DNA of 64,000 nucleotides from Selaginella moellendorffii (GCF_000143415.4 NW_003314320.1:308586-372585), one strand, 5' to 3'. Shown: positions 46,144 through 57,187, counted from the first letter of the stretch. Notes: a model not told the origin generated them from the sequence alone. Program-made: numbers and translations.

Positions 46144-49100
46144 CACATCCTAGAAAAGAAGAATGTGAAAGCAAAGGGAGAAAAAAAAATGAAGAAAAAA
46201 ACAAGAAAGTGAAAAGAGAAAAGTTTTCACCATATGTAACAGTAATAATGGAAAACATATTAACATATTTATAAAGAATCTAGTGATTGAGTGAAGTAGT
46301 TTTGACTATAAAAAAATACTGTAGTCATTAGAAGTCATAATATGGTGATAGATTGATCGCTCTAATAAGTTGGTGATAGTGCTCGAAACTAGTGAGGAAA
46401 GCCAACCTCAATTTAGGGTTTATGGTTTAAGGTTTAGGGCCATGGTTGGATCTTTATGTGTTAGAACTCACCCTCCACAAAGGTTAGAAGCTACTACTTC
46501 TTCATGGAAACATGTGTGAAAGTTATACAAGAATAAAATAAAGATCTTTTGGCCCATATTATAAAAAACTAGAGAGAAAAGTCAAACCTTAAAAAATAAA
46601 TTTCTAAACTCTTTTTTTATTAGGGAAATACCTATCAATTATCTTGCAACCATCATCAACATATAGTTCATTTGCTAAATGGTCTTGGAGGAATATTCTA
46701 TCTAAGCTCTAGGGTTTAGGTTCATTATTTGAGATGCTGTAAAATCTAAATTCCAAATTCTAGGGTTTATAAGGTAAGTCCTGGTATATAATACAGTCTT
46801 TAATATAATTTTATTATTTTTAAAAGTAATATGAGTTATGGTAAACAAAAGTCCTAAATTGATATCAAGAACATTGCTAGAAGCTAGTGCCCTAGAAAAA
46901 AAGCATTGCCATGGCAATGTTATGCATCAACACATGCACCCAACAAACCCTAAGAAATGAGGGTTAAATGTTTAGAAGTGTTGCTTTTATATGGTCTGTT
47001 GCAACTAAAATTATACCTTCATTTAAACCAATCAATCAATGTGAAGTTTTAAATAAAGTCTTTATACAGGAATATTTAGAGGCTATAAGGCTTGTTACCT
47101 TAGTTTTTTATATTATAACTAATATATATATATACATAAAAAATTGTGTTCTATATGAGTTTTATATTCTAGCATATGAGTTTTCATATTTATAAATTCC
47201 AATGAGTTCATGGTGTTTAGCTTAAGAGAGAAGAGAGCAAGTTTTTTGCTGAAGATTAGATCAAGGCATAATTATGGTCATATGAATGTCATAACTATGG
47301 TATAACTAGGTCATATCTATACATAACTAGTATATCCATAGACATGACCAATTGAGAACTATCCATTAGCTAGTTTGTCCCTTGTACTCTAAAGAGCTAT
47401 TCCTCATTCATAGGACCATATATGCCCAAGGTTGGGTTATGCCTCAAAAATATTATAGCTGAAATATCTCTACCTTGGATACATATGCTTAGAATATGCT
47501 CTGATCTTTAATTACCAATCTCTAGCAAAACTTTATATGCTCCTTAAATAAACAAGAACTTAGTTAATAAGGTTTGGGTTTTAGGATTTAAATATTTCAA
47601 TTTAAACCCTAAACCGTAGCCTATAATACTAGAAACCCTAGTAAGAAATAGTGGCTTGTAAACTATTGCTAAAGTTGGTTTTGTTTTAGCCTTACATGTT
47701 GTGTAAGTTGGATTTTTGAGGTTAGAAGATAGAGAAGGGTCAGCCTATCCACTCAATTTACCAAAAAAACAAACATGTATGTACATTCCTTATGTGCTTT
47801 ATTAACTAATTACAAAAGAATTGGGCAAGATGATCAATCACTTTCAAAAAGGGTCGTGGAGTTGAACATTGCTAATGGAGCGCATCCCCTCCCTAGGTTG
47901 CTCAAATAGGGTTTAGGGTTAAAGAATTAAAATGAATGATTTTCTTGTTGTAAGTCCAAAAACTCTAAGATGTCAAGCTCCAAATGCCTAAACTTGGAAT
48001 CTCCAACTAATGAAAAACACTTGTTATCTGAGATGCACTTTTAAAATCTAGTGTACAACATAACTAAAAGAGCCTCAAAGAGAAGAAGAAATGAAGAGAA
48101 ATGTCACTCTATAGCAATTGAGCGTTTAGGGAATTGAATGGGCTTGTACATTTGATCTCTCTCCATCTTCCGGCCAAACAAGGAACTAAAGAAGAATGAT
48201 ATTTCCATTTGTGAGTCTATAAACCCATATTGTTAGTTCTTTTAGTTGTCCTTATTCTTTGGTTAAGCTAAAGACTAAAGATAGTAAATTATGTGCAATC
48301 ATAACATTTTTTGGGTTTGGAAGTGTCATTTTGTACATTCTTTTTTACATGGACAATGATTTAATGCTATTTGTGAAGTTTGATAAGCTTTCAGAGTTGC
48401 TTCTACTGTTTCTTTTATAGCTTAGCAAGAATAACAAGTGTTGTGCTCACCTCTATGCTCTTGTGCTATAACCACAATAGCCACTTCAAAACCAGCTTGC
48501 CTTCTAGATAATTCCTTGACTATTTTTTATGCCATCCATTGGAAGTATCTATTGTTTACATTCTCTAGTTTTTGTCTTACGGGTGATAAAATTTCACAAA
48601 ACTGGAATGCCTCCTTAATTTTCTTGCTGACAATTGATTTGTGCAAAAATTGATTAGAACAATAGTATCATCCAAGAGAAAGAATAATTCTAGGGCCAAG
48701 ACACAAACAAAAGAAGAAGAAGAAGCAAATAAAAGATAGAAGCAGGAGAAAGAAAGAAAAATAGGAGAAAAGAAGTGGTAATATAGATGTTAAGCTTAAT
48801 TGCAAAGAAGCTTTATGACCATGAAAAAAAAGGAAGAAAAAAGAATATGATGGTCACCTTGATTAAGAGTGAATCTTTATTGCTCCAAGGCAAAGCAAAC
48901 TGTTGGTGCAAGCTGTGATTGATCATTGCCACCACTGCTAGAGCTGATAGTCACTGTTAATTAGGAAAGAATATGAATGAGTTGCTCCTCTAATGGCATG
49001 GCATTTAACAATGAATTAAATCACATTTCAAGTGGCTACCAATAGAATGGACCTAAAATCTAGGAGGGAAGAAGAGAGATTTTCATAAACCAAATCACAT

Positions 49101-50279
49101 TCTATTGCTTTTGAAAGCAATTGATCTCTAACTCTCTTTCAACATTACTGCCTTCACCTTCCAAAAAGCTCTATCAAATGCCCTCACCTTAAATTAGACT
49201 TATCTCCCACCACTAAATGTTACTAAAATAAATTAATGGTAAATAGTTCATAGTATTTGTTATGATTTTTGGCTATAAACTATATCAATAAGCTTTAGCT
49301 TCTTGACAGTTATCTCTTTATAATGGATAAACCTTATAGACTACTTTTCGAACATAGCTCAAAATGCTTATGTATATATCAGTTTTCTTAAACTTTTCTT
49401 TGAAGAACTTATTATAAATTTAGTTATAAACTTTGATATTTTGTAGAAGCACTTCCCATATGAAAAAATCTAAGCTAGAATAGAACTTCAAAATATCCTA
49501 ACTCATCTAAGTTACATTTGTTCTTTTTGCATTTTGCATTTTCCTACATTTAACAATTAGTTTTTAGTTTTTCATTTGGCTTAAAGACTACCTAATCATT
49601 TACTTTCTCATCTATAACTTCATTCTCCATTTTTAACTACAAGTTTTTATCCTTCTTCTTTTGCTCAGGTGCAACAGCAACTTCTTACTCTTCCTTGTCA
49701 TTCTCTTTGACAATTTGGTTTTTATGCCTTTTGAAGAATTTTTTTAGCAACATTTCCTTCTTTATTTCATCATTTTTCTGGACATCTATTTGCAAATAGT
49801 GGTTAGTTTTTAGCTTATCCAAAGACAAGTAACTAATTTAATATAAAACTATATCCTTTGCATTTTTATCTTATTGCATGCAAGTTCTTTTTTGTTGTTC
49901 TTGGTCTTCTCCCTCCACCAAAATTTCTCTTTTTTTTATTCATGCTCATGTTGCACAATATAGAAGAAAAATCAAGAACTAATTTAGACAATAAGAAAAT
50001 TACCACAACATGCCAACCATGAAACCCTATCTCCGGTTGAACTGATTTCAAATCAATAGGCTGTTAAAAAGCAAAGAGAACTTAGAGCGGGGATATCCCT
50101 CATATACTCTGAGCCTAAGCAACTTTGTTTCAAAGTTCCAAGCTCTTCACAAAGTTATCCAAATCTCTCGATGTGAAATGACTCTTCTTCTCTTCACCAC
50201 TTTTCCACTGATTTTCCTGCCTTTGCAGCCAAGCTAGAAAGGACCTTGAGCACGAGAATTCAGACAGCGCTGCCTTGCG
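46144..50279. repeat. AT-rich repeat DNA without genes
   Basis: Telomere-like words recur at about 46412-46441, 46708-46770, 47571-47640 and 47905-47923. About 49120-49360 is a diverged copy of 38170-38400 (shared order GATCTCTA, CCTTC, CTCTAT, GTAAATAGTT, TTATCTCTTTATAA). About 49950-50010 resembles 37228-37250 (TTTAGACAAnAAGAAAATTACCA). No credible gene was seen. Confidence 0.55.
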
Positions 50280-50665
50280 AGTAGCAGCATCAGCTCCAAA
50301 GTCACGTCTCCCTGGCCATTCTTGGAGTTGGCGAGCATGAGCGCTGTCCAGAGAAAATCTGCGAGAAGCGCTCCAAAGTCACTTCTCCCTGGCCGTTCTT
50401 GGAGTAGCCGTGCTTGAGAGCTGTCCAGAGAAAAACATCGTGGTGCTCCATGGCATCAAACACCCAGCGAGGCTCGTCCGATGTAGCCATACCTCACGTA
50501 CATGCTCGATTTTGTGAGGACGCTTGCATTCCTTCGTCGCTGCTGCTGGAAGCGCCATAGCCTCTCGGCCCGTGGCTCACTTTCGAGAAAGCCAGCGAAA
50601 GTGATGCGTACGTAGCCGAATCGATCTCCATGCTTTGCTCGTCGCGAGCTCTCTTGGAGCAAATT
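50280..50665 (-). pseudogene. PPR gene fragment
   Basis: Minus-strand reading recovers PPR words (WVFDAMEHHDVFLWTALKHGYSKNGQ) in a short broken frame. A 45-base stretch at 50599-50643 is identical, in reverse complement, to 34531-34575 near the start of the PPR gene at 34414. In the parent that stretch encodes DEQSMEIDSATYASL. The fragment has no complete motif series. Confidence 0.7.
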
Positions 50666-51059
50666 AGTTTCAACTACTTGCCGCTTTCACAGGATCGACT
50701 CGATTCATATCCGCGATGAAGTCCAGCTCGCGATTGGGAAACCATAGTTTTCGACTTGGCCTGGACAAGAGACAGGAAAATAAGAAAGAGAAAAGGAATC
50801 TACAAAAACGTTTGCGCTGTTCTTCCAAGATTCTGCAATGACTAGACTTCATTAGCACCTTCGCTGCCGGAAATGAGACTATGAGACTCCATTCCAAGTT
50901 CCCCGGACTTTTTTTCCCTGCCGGTGATGCTGAGCTGGAAGACAGTTCCAAAGTATCTCAAAGAACACTTCAATCGCGGCATCTGGAAGGAAAATGGACC
51001 TACATATTTTAGGGTTCTTGAGAGAATGCGCTTGAGATGGCCGCGATGACCCCGATCTC
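50666..51059. other. Upstream region of the DYW PPR gene
   Basis: This is GC-richer DNA between a PPR fragment and the start of the DYW-class PPR gene. It probably contains that gene's promoter and 5' UTR. Frames on the minus strand here show no family resemblance. Confidence 0.4.
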
Positions 51060-53663
51060 ATGCTCTGGCGTTGCCGTCTCATCAGCAGATCATGTAAGTC
51101 GTCCTTCTTTCGGAGCTATCGCATTGGAACAAGAAATATCCAGCAGCAGCGATGCGAGCCGGAGAGTGCCAGTGCGCTTCTTGCCGGATTGAAGGCATGC
51201 GCCAGCACAGAGGAGCTCGATTTCGGGAGGAAGATGCACGATCACGCAATCCAGAGTGGGATGATCGCCGACATCTACATCGCCAGCACTCTAGTCGACA
51301 TGTACGCGAAATCTGGAAGCATGGCCGATGCTCGCAGCGTCTTCGAGCACATTTCTTCTCCGAATGTGGTGTCCTGGACGGCACTGATGCTGGGCTATGC
51401 CGAGAACGGGCAAGCTGAGGAGAGCTTGGATTTGTTCCATAGGATGGAATTTACAGGATGCTTGCCAAACTCTCGAGCTTTTGTGGCTGCTATCAAGGCC
51501 TGCTCGTTGCTCTCGGCCAAGGAGGATGGAAAGCTCGTAGATGGAAAGGTCGTCAAGGTAGAGTGTCTGGAGAAAGGCTTGGAGATCTTCTCCAGGGCAG
51601 CGAAAGCTGGCTACGACAGGGATACTTTCGTGGAGAACTGTGCCATCGACATGTTTGCCAAGTGTGGAAGCTTGAGAATGGCTCGCCAGGTTTTCGATAA
51701 GATGGTCACTCGCAGTGTTGTCTCGTGGAACGCACTGATGCTCGGGTACGCGGAGAATGGCGGTGGTGATCTAGCTCTGGAACTTTTGGACTCGATGCGA
51801 GCAGAAGGGATCTGTGAGCCAAACCGAGTTACGATCCTCGCGGCACTTAAAGCTTGCGCGAGCTTGGCGGCGAAGGAAGATGGAAGGCTGGTTGAAGGAG
51901 AGGCTGTGAAGATGAATGCCTTGGAGAAAGGCATGGCTGTTCACTCTGAGGCGCTGAAGATTGGATGCGAGCTCGATACGTTTGTCGGGAACAGTCTGGT
52001 GGATATGTATGCGAGCTGTGGAAGCATTCTGGATGCTCGAAGAGCTTTCGACAGGACAAGGTGGCAGACTGTGGTATCTTGGAACTCGTTGCTGATGGGA
52101 TACGTGGAAAACGGGAAGGCAGGATTGGGTTTGAGGCTCTTCGAGCTCATGCAGCAAGAAGCTCTGTGTTCTCCAAATCGTGTCACCTTTCTCGTTGCAC
52201 TCAAGGCTTGCGCTTGGCTTGCTGCGAACGAGGATGCCACTCAGCTCGACGGAAAGGCTGCTAAACAAGGTGTGCTGGAGAAGGGGAGCGCTATTCACTC
52301 TCAAGCTGCTTCTTATGATTACGAGACAGACAATTTCATAGCCAGCAGCTTGATCGACATGTACACGAACTGTGGAGGCCTGGCACAAGCTCAGAGCGTG
52401 TTTGACAAGCTCCCCGTTCGCTGTCTGGTCACTTGGAACGCCCTGATCCTGGGATATGTTGAAAGCGGTGAAGCCGGCTCATCTTTGGAGCTCTTCATGA
52501 GAATGCGGGAGGATGGCTGCACTCCGGACTCGGTAACTTTCATAGCAGTACTCAAGGCCTGTGCGGGAGTTGCAGCTTTGGAAGCTGGGAAATTTGTATG
52601 TGGAGAGATCTATAAAGCTGGGGTCGAAAAGGAGCACGCCGTGAGCACTGGCATCGTGGACCTTTTTGGGAAATGCGGCAACGTAGATGAAGCGGAAGAA
52701 AGCTTCGTCTCCACGGACGTGCGGAGTACCATAGCCTGGACTGCGTTGCTGGCCGGCTACAGCCGCCAAGGAAATACCAGGTACGCATTCCAGCTCTTTC
52801 AAGCGATGCAGGAAGAGAACGTACTTCCGGACGGTATAACGTTTCTTTGCCTGTTAACAGCGTGCAGCCATGCTGGTCTAGTCGAGAGAGGAAGACGCTA
52901 CTTTGAAGCCATGCGGTCCAGGTACTCGATCGAGCCTGGTATCGAGCACTACCACTGCATGATAGATACTTTGGCACGAACAAACAAGCTCAGCGAGGCG
53001 CTGGATATGGTCAAAGCCATGCCTTACAGGAAAACTCCCGTGGCCTGGATGACGCTCTTGGGGGCATGCAAGAAGTGGAAGAACTTGGAAGTTGGGAAGC
53101 TGGCCTTTGAGTCCCTGATGGAGCTGGACGACCGGGACGTCGCAGGCTACATGCTCATGGGAAGCATCTATGGAAGCTTGGGAATGTGGGAGGAGCAATC
53201 TAAGATCGAGACGATGAGAACGAGTGCTCGGGTTTTACGACGGCAGGGACAGAGCTGGTGGACAGATCCTAGAGGCGTAGTTCACAGGTTCAGTGCGGGT
53301 GATACAAGCCATTATCCTCAAGGGGAGGAGATCAAAGCTTTGCTCAAGAAAACCATGGCGAGGATCAAGAAAGAAGCCGGCTACGTCGCTCATCTCGCTA
53401 GCGTCTCCCACCACAACATTTGTGACGAGGCAAAGGAGGACGCGCTCTGTGGACACAGCGAGAAGCTGGCTCTTGCGTGTGCGCTGCTGAACACTCGTCC
53501 GGGAGGAACAGTGCGCATCATAAAGAACCTCCGGGTTTGTGATGACTGCCATCTCGTCTTCTGCGCGGTCTCCGCCATGGAAGCGAGACGTATACTCTGC
53601 AGAGATTCAAGCAGGTTTCACGTCTTTGGCGATGGCAAGTGCTCCTGTGCCAACTTCTGGTGA
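51060..53663 (+). CDS. PPR protein with E/E+ and DYW-type cytidine deaminase-like domain
   Basis: This is an intronless gene of 867 residues and a likely organelle RNA editing factor. A basic, Ser/Arg-rich leader (MLWRCRLISRSCKSSFFRSY) fits a mitochondrial or plastid presequence. PLS motifs run from about residue 35 to 640, then an E/E+ region (PVAWMTLLGACKKWKNLEVG). The C-terminal DYW domain has the deaminase zinc ligands in HSEKLA and CDDCH, and ends CSCANFW in place of the usual DYW triplet. Three L-type motifs carry a similar extra segment of about 20 residues (AKEDGKLVDGKVVKVECLEK, AKEDGRLVEGEAVKMNALEK, ANEDATQLDGKAAKQGVLEK). The PGxSWxE-like box is replaced by RRQGQSWWTD. RNA target unknown. 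Confidence 0.92.
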   Translation: MLWRCRLISRSCKSSFFRSYRIGTRNIQQQRCEPESASALLAGLKACASTEELDFGRKMHDHAIQSGMIADIYIASTLVDMYAKSGSMADARSVFEHISSPNVVSWTALMLGYAENGQAEESLDLFHRMEFTGCLPNSRAFVAAIKACSLLSAKEDGKLVDGKVVKVECLEKGLEIFSRAAKAGYDRDTFVENCAIDMFAKCGSLRMARQVFDKMVTRSVVSWNALMLGYAENGGGDLALELLDSMRAEGICEPNRVTILAALKACASLAAKEDGRLVEGEAVKMNALEKGMAVHSEALKIGCELDTFVGNSLVDMYASCGSILDARRAFDRTRWQTVVSWNSLLMGYVENGKAGLGLRLFELMQQEALCSPNRVTFLVALKACAWLAANEDATQLDGKAAKQGVLEKGSAIHSQAASYDYETDNFIASSLIDMYTNCGGLAQAQSVFDKLPVRCLVTWNALILGYVESGEAGSSLELFMRMREDGCTPDSVTFIAVLKACAGVAALEAGKFVCGEIYKAGVEKEHAVSTGIVDLFGKCGNVDEAEESFVSTDVRSTIAWTALLAGYSRQGNTRYAFQLFQAMQEENVLPDGITFLCLLTACSHAGLVERGRRYFEAMRSRYSIEPGIEHYHCMIDTLARTNKLSEALDMVKAMPYRKTPVAWMTLLGACKKWKNLEVGKLAFESLMELDDRDVAGYMLMGSIYGSLGMWEEQSKIETMRTSARVLRRQGQSWWTDPRGVVHRFSAGDTSHYPQGEEIKALLKKTMARIKKEAGYVAHLASVSHHNICDEAKEDALCGHSEKLALACALLNTRPGGTVRIIKNLRVCDDCHLVFCAVSAMEARRILCRDSSRFHVFGDGKCSCANFW

Positions 53664-53871
53664 TGATCAAACGAGAAAGAAGTCTAAAGGAAGTAAAGAA
53701 ATTAAAGGAAGTAACAAAGTTTAAAGGAATAGTTTGGGTACTTATGACTTAAGCTATGAAAAAGCGTTGCATACAAGCTTAAACCCGGTGTATATATTTG
53801 CGTGCTAGGTTTACCAACCACATCAAGCTTCACTTCCCTTTGGTCTGCGTGGTTTATCTATTTCCTTGTGC

Positions 53872-54141
53872 ATGGTGATGGCGGCTGCTAGTGAGAAGAA
53901 TCGCAAGAGTTCCAAGGCAAAGAATGGAGTTCGCAGTGAGATCCCGCAGAGGAAGAGCCCGCGGCTGGTGGAGAGGCACAGGAAGATGCGAAGGCTGGCT
54001 GCTGCCATGAGCAAATTGTCTGTCGATGCAGCAGCAGCATCAAATCGGAAGATTATCACCATCAAATCCAGGGCTCTCAGGCAACAAAAAGAGAGAGATC
54101 TTCGCCAAAAGTTGAGACTCAGGAAGAAAATCTGTAAATAA
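53872..54141 (+). CDS. Small basic protein of unknown function
   Basis: This is a frame of 89 codons from the ATG at 53872; the ATG at 53878 has the better context. It is rich in Lys and Arg, with a central RKSPRLVERHRKMRRLAAAM and a C-terminal ALRQQKERDLRQKLRLRKK stretch that could be helical and nucleic-acid binding or nuclear. No family was recognised. A minus-strand frame overlaps completely, but the plus-strand composition looks more protein-like. Confidence 0.45.
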   Translation: MVMAAASEKNRKSSKAKNGVRSEIPQRKSPRLVERHRKMRRLAAAMSKLSVDAAAASNRKIITIKSRALRQQKERDLRQKLRLRKKICK

Positions 54142-54382
54142 TTTGTAAATAAATTGTCAAGATAAATTGAATTTGTCAATTTCTGGTCGAGTCAATCTTT
54201 GAATGTAAATTGTCAAAATAAATTGAATTGTCCTACAAGCTTTCAGTGGCTTGGATTAGGGCTTTCGATTATCTCTTACTTAGCATGGAAAATAAAATGG
54301 AATGGAATTGGCAAGTGTAGATGGAGATCTCTTCTTGGCTGGCGTGTTTAGGTTGGAGAGCGAATTTAGGGTTGTAGCAGCG

Positions 54383-55755
54383 ATGAAGGGCGAGACGCGC
54401 TCCTCCGGCTCCGAGGAGAGTGCCAAGGAGAACAAGGAGCAAAAGCAGATCGATTCTCAATCCAGTGCTTCCTCGGCGCCAGCGGCGGCAGCAGCGGCGG
54501 CGGCAGCGCCCGCGTCAGCTGGAGTGGCGGCGCCGGGCGGAGCCGCTGCTGGGAACAACAATGCGCGAGCTCGGCAGCCTTTTACGCAGCTGAGCCAGAT
54601 AGAATCCGATTTGGTTCTTGCGCGAACGCTCCAGGAACAAGTAAGTGGGCTTTGTCTCTTTTTTGTGATCCTCTGGGCTTCTCTGATTCTCTTTGCGATG
54701 TATGGGATTGTTCTTCTGGCCTAGGAAAGAGCTTACATGCTTTTGAGAAATGGAGGGGCTTACTATCATGGCTACGAGGATGACTCCGACGAGGATGGTG
54801 AGGAGGAGAGCGATGTTCGAGTCCAGGCTCCTGGATTAAACGCTGACAACAGGACGACCACCATGGATGGCTCCCAGTACGAAAGTGATGAGGCGTTTGC
54901 CAGGGCTTTGCAGGAGAATGAGGAGCGCGAGCACGCGGCTCGTATGATGGCGCTCGCCGGAATCCATGACTGTGAGTTTCGATTGCTTTCCACTCATCTT
55001 GTTTTGGTGCTGAGATGAGTGGGAAATGGCAGTGGGAGACGATGGTGAAGAAGAGGAGGATGAGGAAGGAGAGGAAGATGACGAAGAAGTGGATGAGGAC
55101 GATGTGGATGTACATGAAGACGACGAGGAAGATGATGAGGATGAAGACGAAGATGACGAGGAAGAAGAAGAAGAAGAGGAGGAAGAGGAGGATGGCAGTG
55201 ATGAATCACAGGTATGTAGAGCTTTTTGTTTATTTTGCGAAAAGTTAAGATTCTCGTGGCAGGAGTGGCAAGATGTTGATCCAGACCATATGTCTTACGA
55301 GGTAACATTCCCTCTTTCGTTTCATCCTGTATTCTTAAGTTTCTTTTTCCTTCCACAGGAGCTCGTGGCGCTTGGTGATGCTGTCGGAGTAGAAAGTCGA
55401 GGGCTCTCTTCGGATGCCATAGCCGAGCTTCCAGTAACATCCTACAAGCGTGGTCATACCGGAGGCAGCACCAGCAGTGACAGTGAGCAGTACGTACAAA
55501 GATTTTTGATTTCTTGAGTAACTTCTAGTCTAAACTGGGATCACTTAGGTGTGTGATTTGTCGACACGATTACGAGGAAGACGAGATGCTGTTGACATTG
55601 CCTTGCAAGCACAAGTATCACTCCGAGTGTATCCAGCAATGGCTTCAGATTAACAAGGCAAGTTGTTTCTTTTCTTTCATCCGTGTCTCTGATCCGTGAA
55701 GTTTGTTTTCCTGCAGACTTGCCCTGTTTGCAGTGCTGGAGTCACTGCCTCATAA
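54383..55755 (+). CDS. RING-H2 E3 ubiquitin ligase (BIG BROTHER-like)
   Basis: Seven exons, 54383-54640, 54725-54971, 55033-55211, 55263-55301, 55359-55489, 55549-55657 and 55717-55755, give 333 residues; an in-frame ATG at 54302 would add 27. The N terminus is Ser/Ala-rich (long Ala run). Helical segments RQPFTQLSQIESDLVLARTL and SDEAFARALQENEEREHAAR follow. Exon 3 is an almost pure Asp/Glu tract of about 55 residues. The C-terminal RING-H2 reads CVICRHDYEEDEMLLTLPCK with HKYHSECIQQW and TCPVC, complete for zinc binding and E2 recruitment. Similar plant ligases limit organ size. The intron between exons 6 and 7 has a GC donor (AAGGCAAGT). It converges on the XTH gene with 159 bp between the stops. 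Confidence 0.88.
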
Positions 55756-55914
55756 AGAATACAATCAGGGAAAAAAAGAATCCAATGTAAAGAACATTAC
55801 ACACAACGTGAAATTCGTCACGGTGTCTCAAAAAATGGTATGTCCTCTAAGACAAATTATTGTTCGTCCTAAGCTCCGAGTCGTCGATGTTTCTGAGTTC
55901 CAAGCAAAGTCAAG

Positions 55915-57187
55915 TCAGGGATTGGCACCGCACTCTGGAGGAACTGGTGAATAGCGCTTGGTATCAGTGCAGTAGTCGTATATGGTGTAGTTTCTCACGA
56001 TGGAGCCGAGATTATCCAGCTGACCAACGTCCAAAACACGGTACTTTTCCTCATCCCACCAGTGATTTCGATTCCCAGAGCTAAAACAAAATCCAGGATC
56101 ACCAGGAGACGAGGAGGGGTCGCAGCCATCGATGGCAAAGTCTTGGAAGGAAGCGATGAAAGGTGCGTAGTTCCAGTTGGTTTTCTCGAGGCCGCCAACT
56201 GTGGCCCATTGCTCTCCGTTCCACATACTCCCAAAGATCCGCATTGGCTGGCTAAACGCGTAGGGGACTCCGAGGTGGCTGTTGTTCCGAAAGACTCGCA
56301 CTGGAGTGTCGTCGACGAAAAATCTGCTCCAAAAAGAAGGAAAGAACCAAAGTAAGTTAAAATTTCTAGCGCTTTGCTTCCAAGAGTGAAAGAACTTCTG
56401 GCAAAAGCAAGGAAAAGATTTCTCTTACATGACTTGGTACTGGTTCCAGAGAACAGAGTACGTGTGATAATCGAGGCTTGGATCAAACCACAGTAGGATT
56501 CGCTGCTCTCTTCCACCGGTTCCATTGACATAGATGTTCGTCTGGAGCGCGTATGGCTGCCCGGATCTGTTGCCCAAGAACTCAAAGTCGAACTCGTCGC
56601 GATTCTCCGTGTGTGACGCCATCTGGACGAGTCAAATCGATCGAGAAACTGTATTAGATCCAATGTTCTTGGAAGACACTGACGGAGATCTTGGAAGAAA
56701 ACTTGATGCTTACATAGAAAGCTGTTACTGTTCCAGCCGAGTCATTGGCGACGAGCTTCATTTGCATCTTGAGATGGCCAAAGAGATAGGATCTCTTAGA
56801 TCCGAATTCGGCCCCTAGGAGATCACGCACAGATCGATCACAAAGGAAGGAAATTCATGAAATAACAGAGTTTCTCTTACCGGATTGCTTGTCGAGCAGA
56901 ATGTCCGCGAGCAGGCCGCCGTTGAGAAGCCGGACGTGATCTCCCGACCAGGAGATGTTGTAATTCTCGTCGAATGTGGCCGCATTGGAGCTCTTCTTGT
57001 GGCGGTGATTCCTGGCGGATGCTCGAGTTGCTCCAACGCTCGCTCCAATCACCACTGCTGCAGTGACAAGAAGAGCGAGAGCCGCGATGGAGAGAAGGAT
57101 TTTGGGTCGTGTGGAAGAGCAGCAGCACCTGCATTCGTCCCTGGAGAGCAGCCATTGCTTGCGAGTGTCTGCTGGATCTGTTGCCAT
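55915..57187 (-). CDS. XTH: Xyloglucan endotransglucosylase/hydrolase (GH16) with N-terminal membrane anchor
   Basis: Cell-wall enzyme that cuts and rejoins xyloglucan. Four exons, 57187-56881, 56814-56714, 56622-56429 and 56323-55915, give 336 residues. The catalytic motif reads [10 protein letters not shown], with the nucleophile and acid/base glutamates and a neighbouring NRS glycosylation site. The XET C-terminal part has [11 protein letters not shown] and PPEC. The N terminus carries about 29 polar residues (with CRCCCSS), then a hydrophobic stretch [20 protein letters not shown] and a basic RNHRHKK linker. XTHs usually have a short cleavable signal peptide, so this may be a type II signal anchor or an unusually long leader. 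All key residues are present. Confidence 0.9.

Noticed and set aside
53823-54179. 118-codon minus-strand frame
   Set aside because: Antisense to the small basic protein; hydrophobic stretches mirror Lys/Arg-rich codons.
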